The notes under the pieces are model-generated. The model saw only the letters and a list, made by a program, of their open reading frames with translations, had not been told where the DNA came from and made no database searches. DNA of 5,648 nucleotides from CAZJNX01 sp964547415 (GTDB taxonomy: Bacteria > Pseudomonadota > Alphaproteobacteria > Rhizobiales > Amorphaceae). The first letter of the stretch is position 1. Each line of letters starts with the position of its first letter. The stretch is from NCBI GenBank assembly GCA_964547415.1, contig CAZJNX010000268.1:1-5648 (forward strand). The letters are read 5' to 3'. Below are positions 4,887 to 5,648 of this stretch, one piece after another. A program made the position numbers and the translations under genes.

Positions 4887-5648
4887 ATGGGCCGTGCGGC
4901 CGAGGCCACGGTCGAGGGGGCCGACACCTTCCCGAAACTCCTCCTCGTGAACGCGGCGACGCGCGGCGGCCGGCCGGCCATGCGCGAGAAGGCGTTCGGC
5001 ATCTGGCAGACGTGGACCTGGGCGGAGGTGGCCGACATCGTGCGCGCCTACGCGCTCGGGCTCGAGGCGCGGGGCCTCGCGGCGGGCGAGAAGGTCGCCG
5101 TCGTCGGGCAGAACCGCCCGCGGCTCTACTGGACCTTCGCCGCCGCCCAGTCCCTCGGCGCCGTGCCCGTCCCGGTCTATGCCGATTCCGTCGCCGAGGA
5201 GATGGCCTTCGTCCTCGACCACGCGGAGGTGACGGTCGCCGTCTGCGAGGACCAGGAGCAGGTCGACAAGGTGCTGTCCGTGTCGGACCGCCTGCCGCAC
5301 CTTCGCACCATCGTCTACGACGAGGAGCGGGGGATGCGCGACTACGAGCACGAGCACCTCTTCTCCTTCGCGGAGGTGACGGCCGAGGGCCGGAAGATCC
5401 TCGCCGAGGACGGCGAGGCGGAGGGCCGCTGGCGGGCGCGGCTCGAGGCCGGCAAGGGCTCGGACCTCGCGGTCATGCTCTACACCTCGGGGACGACGGG
5501 CCAGCCGAAGGGCGTGATGCTGTCCTTCGACAACCTGATCGCGTCGGCGAAGAACGCCAACGCCTTCGACAGCTTCGGCGAGGACGAGCTCGTCATCGCC
5601 TACCTGCCGCTCGCCTGGGTGGGCGACCACATGTTCTCCTACGCCCAG
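4887..5648 (+). CDS. AMP-forming acyl-CoA ligase (long-chain fatty acid-CoA ligase type), 3' end cut by window edge
   Basis: An adenylate-forming enzyme that activates a carboxylic acid with ATP and CoA to an acyl-CoA. The first 254 codons are present, about 40% of a typical 600-650 residue member. Visible are the N-terminal FPKLLLVNAATRGGRPAMRE segment (15-34), a WTWAEVADIVRAYALGL helix, VAVVGQNRPRLYW (70-82), GAVPVPVYADSVAEEM (91-106), the P-loop YTSGTTGQPKGVMLS (199-213) and YLPLAW (239-244). This subtype is, from memory, often beside branched-chain amino-acid-type (Liv) ABC transporter genes in proteobacteria; the downstream region is outside the window. AGGGGAG at 4874-4880, 6 nt upstream, favours the ATG at 4887; in-frame ATGs at 4839 and 4869 lack a good ribosome site. 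Chain length of the substrate cannot be told from this part. Confidence 0.94.
   Translation, partial: MGRAAEATVEGADTFPKLLLVNAATRGGRPAMREKAFGIWQTWTWAEVADIVRAYALGLEARGLAAGEKVAVVGQNRPRLYWTFAAAQSLGAVPVPVYADSVAEEMAFVLDHAEVTVAVCEDQEQVDKVLSVSDRLPHLRTIVYDEERGMRDYEHEHLFSFAEVTAEGRKILAEDGEAEGRWRARLEAGKGSDLAVMLYTSGTTGQPKGVMLSFDNLIASAKNANAFDSFGEDELVIAYLPLAWVGDHMFSYAQ

Noticed and set aside
2513..5038. Very long open frame on the minus strand (841 codons) across adc, patatin and the ligase start
   Set aside because: It is out of frame with two genes that have clear family motifs, and its translation is Arg/Ala/Pro-rich low complexity, as expected for a shadow frame at high GC.
4443..5630. 395-codon minus-strand open frame antisense to the ligase
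   Set aside because: The plus-strand frame has a full AMP-binding P-loop and family-wide similarity; this frame is its complement.

Overview
The window is high-GC chromosomal DNA that looks alphaproteobacterial. The evidence is the Ffh sequence (DGDGRGGAALSMRAVTG after the G4 motif), a DUF3775-type protein, and a promoter of the TTGACG-N17-TATCTG type. A member of the Hyphomicrobiales or Rhodospirillales would fit, but I cannot name a genus. No mobile elements, CRISPR arrays, tRNAs or rRNAs are visible.

Layout. Positions 1-1232 (minus) hold the first 410 codons of ffh, the signal recognition particle GTPase; its 3' end lies outside the window. Positions 1233-1501 separate ffh from a rightward cluster. 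On the ffh strand this gap carries a good housekeeping promoter, then two hairpins, the second followed by five T residues, so the ffh leader may hold an attenuator or a short terminated RNA. Positions 1502-2547 (plus) hold three small genes: two paralogous two-helix membrane proteins (65 and 83 aa) and an acidic DUF3775-like protein (144 aa). A strong GC stem-loop separates the two paralogs. This cluster converges, with a 27-nt gap, on a leftward pair: acetoacetate decarboxylase (adc, 2575-3315) preceded by a patatin-like lipid hydrolase with a DUF3734-like tail (3415-4629). A 257-nt divergent intergenic region follows, and the window ends with the first 254 codons of an AMP-forming acyl-CoA ligase (4887 onward, plus).

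How the genes work together. The patatin and adc pair suggests breakdown of a lipid or polyhydroxybutyrate-related substrate coupled to acetoacetate metabolism; the ligase would activate carboxylic acids to CoA esters. The most notable feature is in the divergent region. A perfect 9-bp inverted repeat (4689-4714) places a TGGCAC sigma-54 -24 box on each strand, and each is followed at the exact GG-N10-GC spacing by a -12 GC. This would be a mirrored pair of RpoN promoters driving the hydrolase/decarboxylase genes one way and the ligase the other. No regulator gene is visible in the window.
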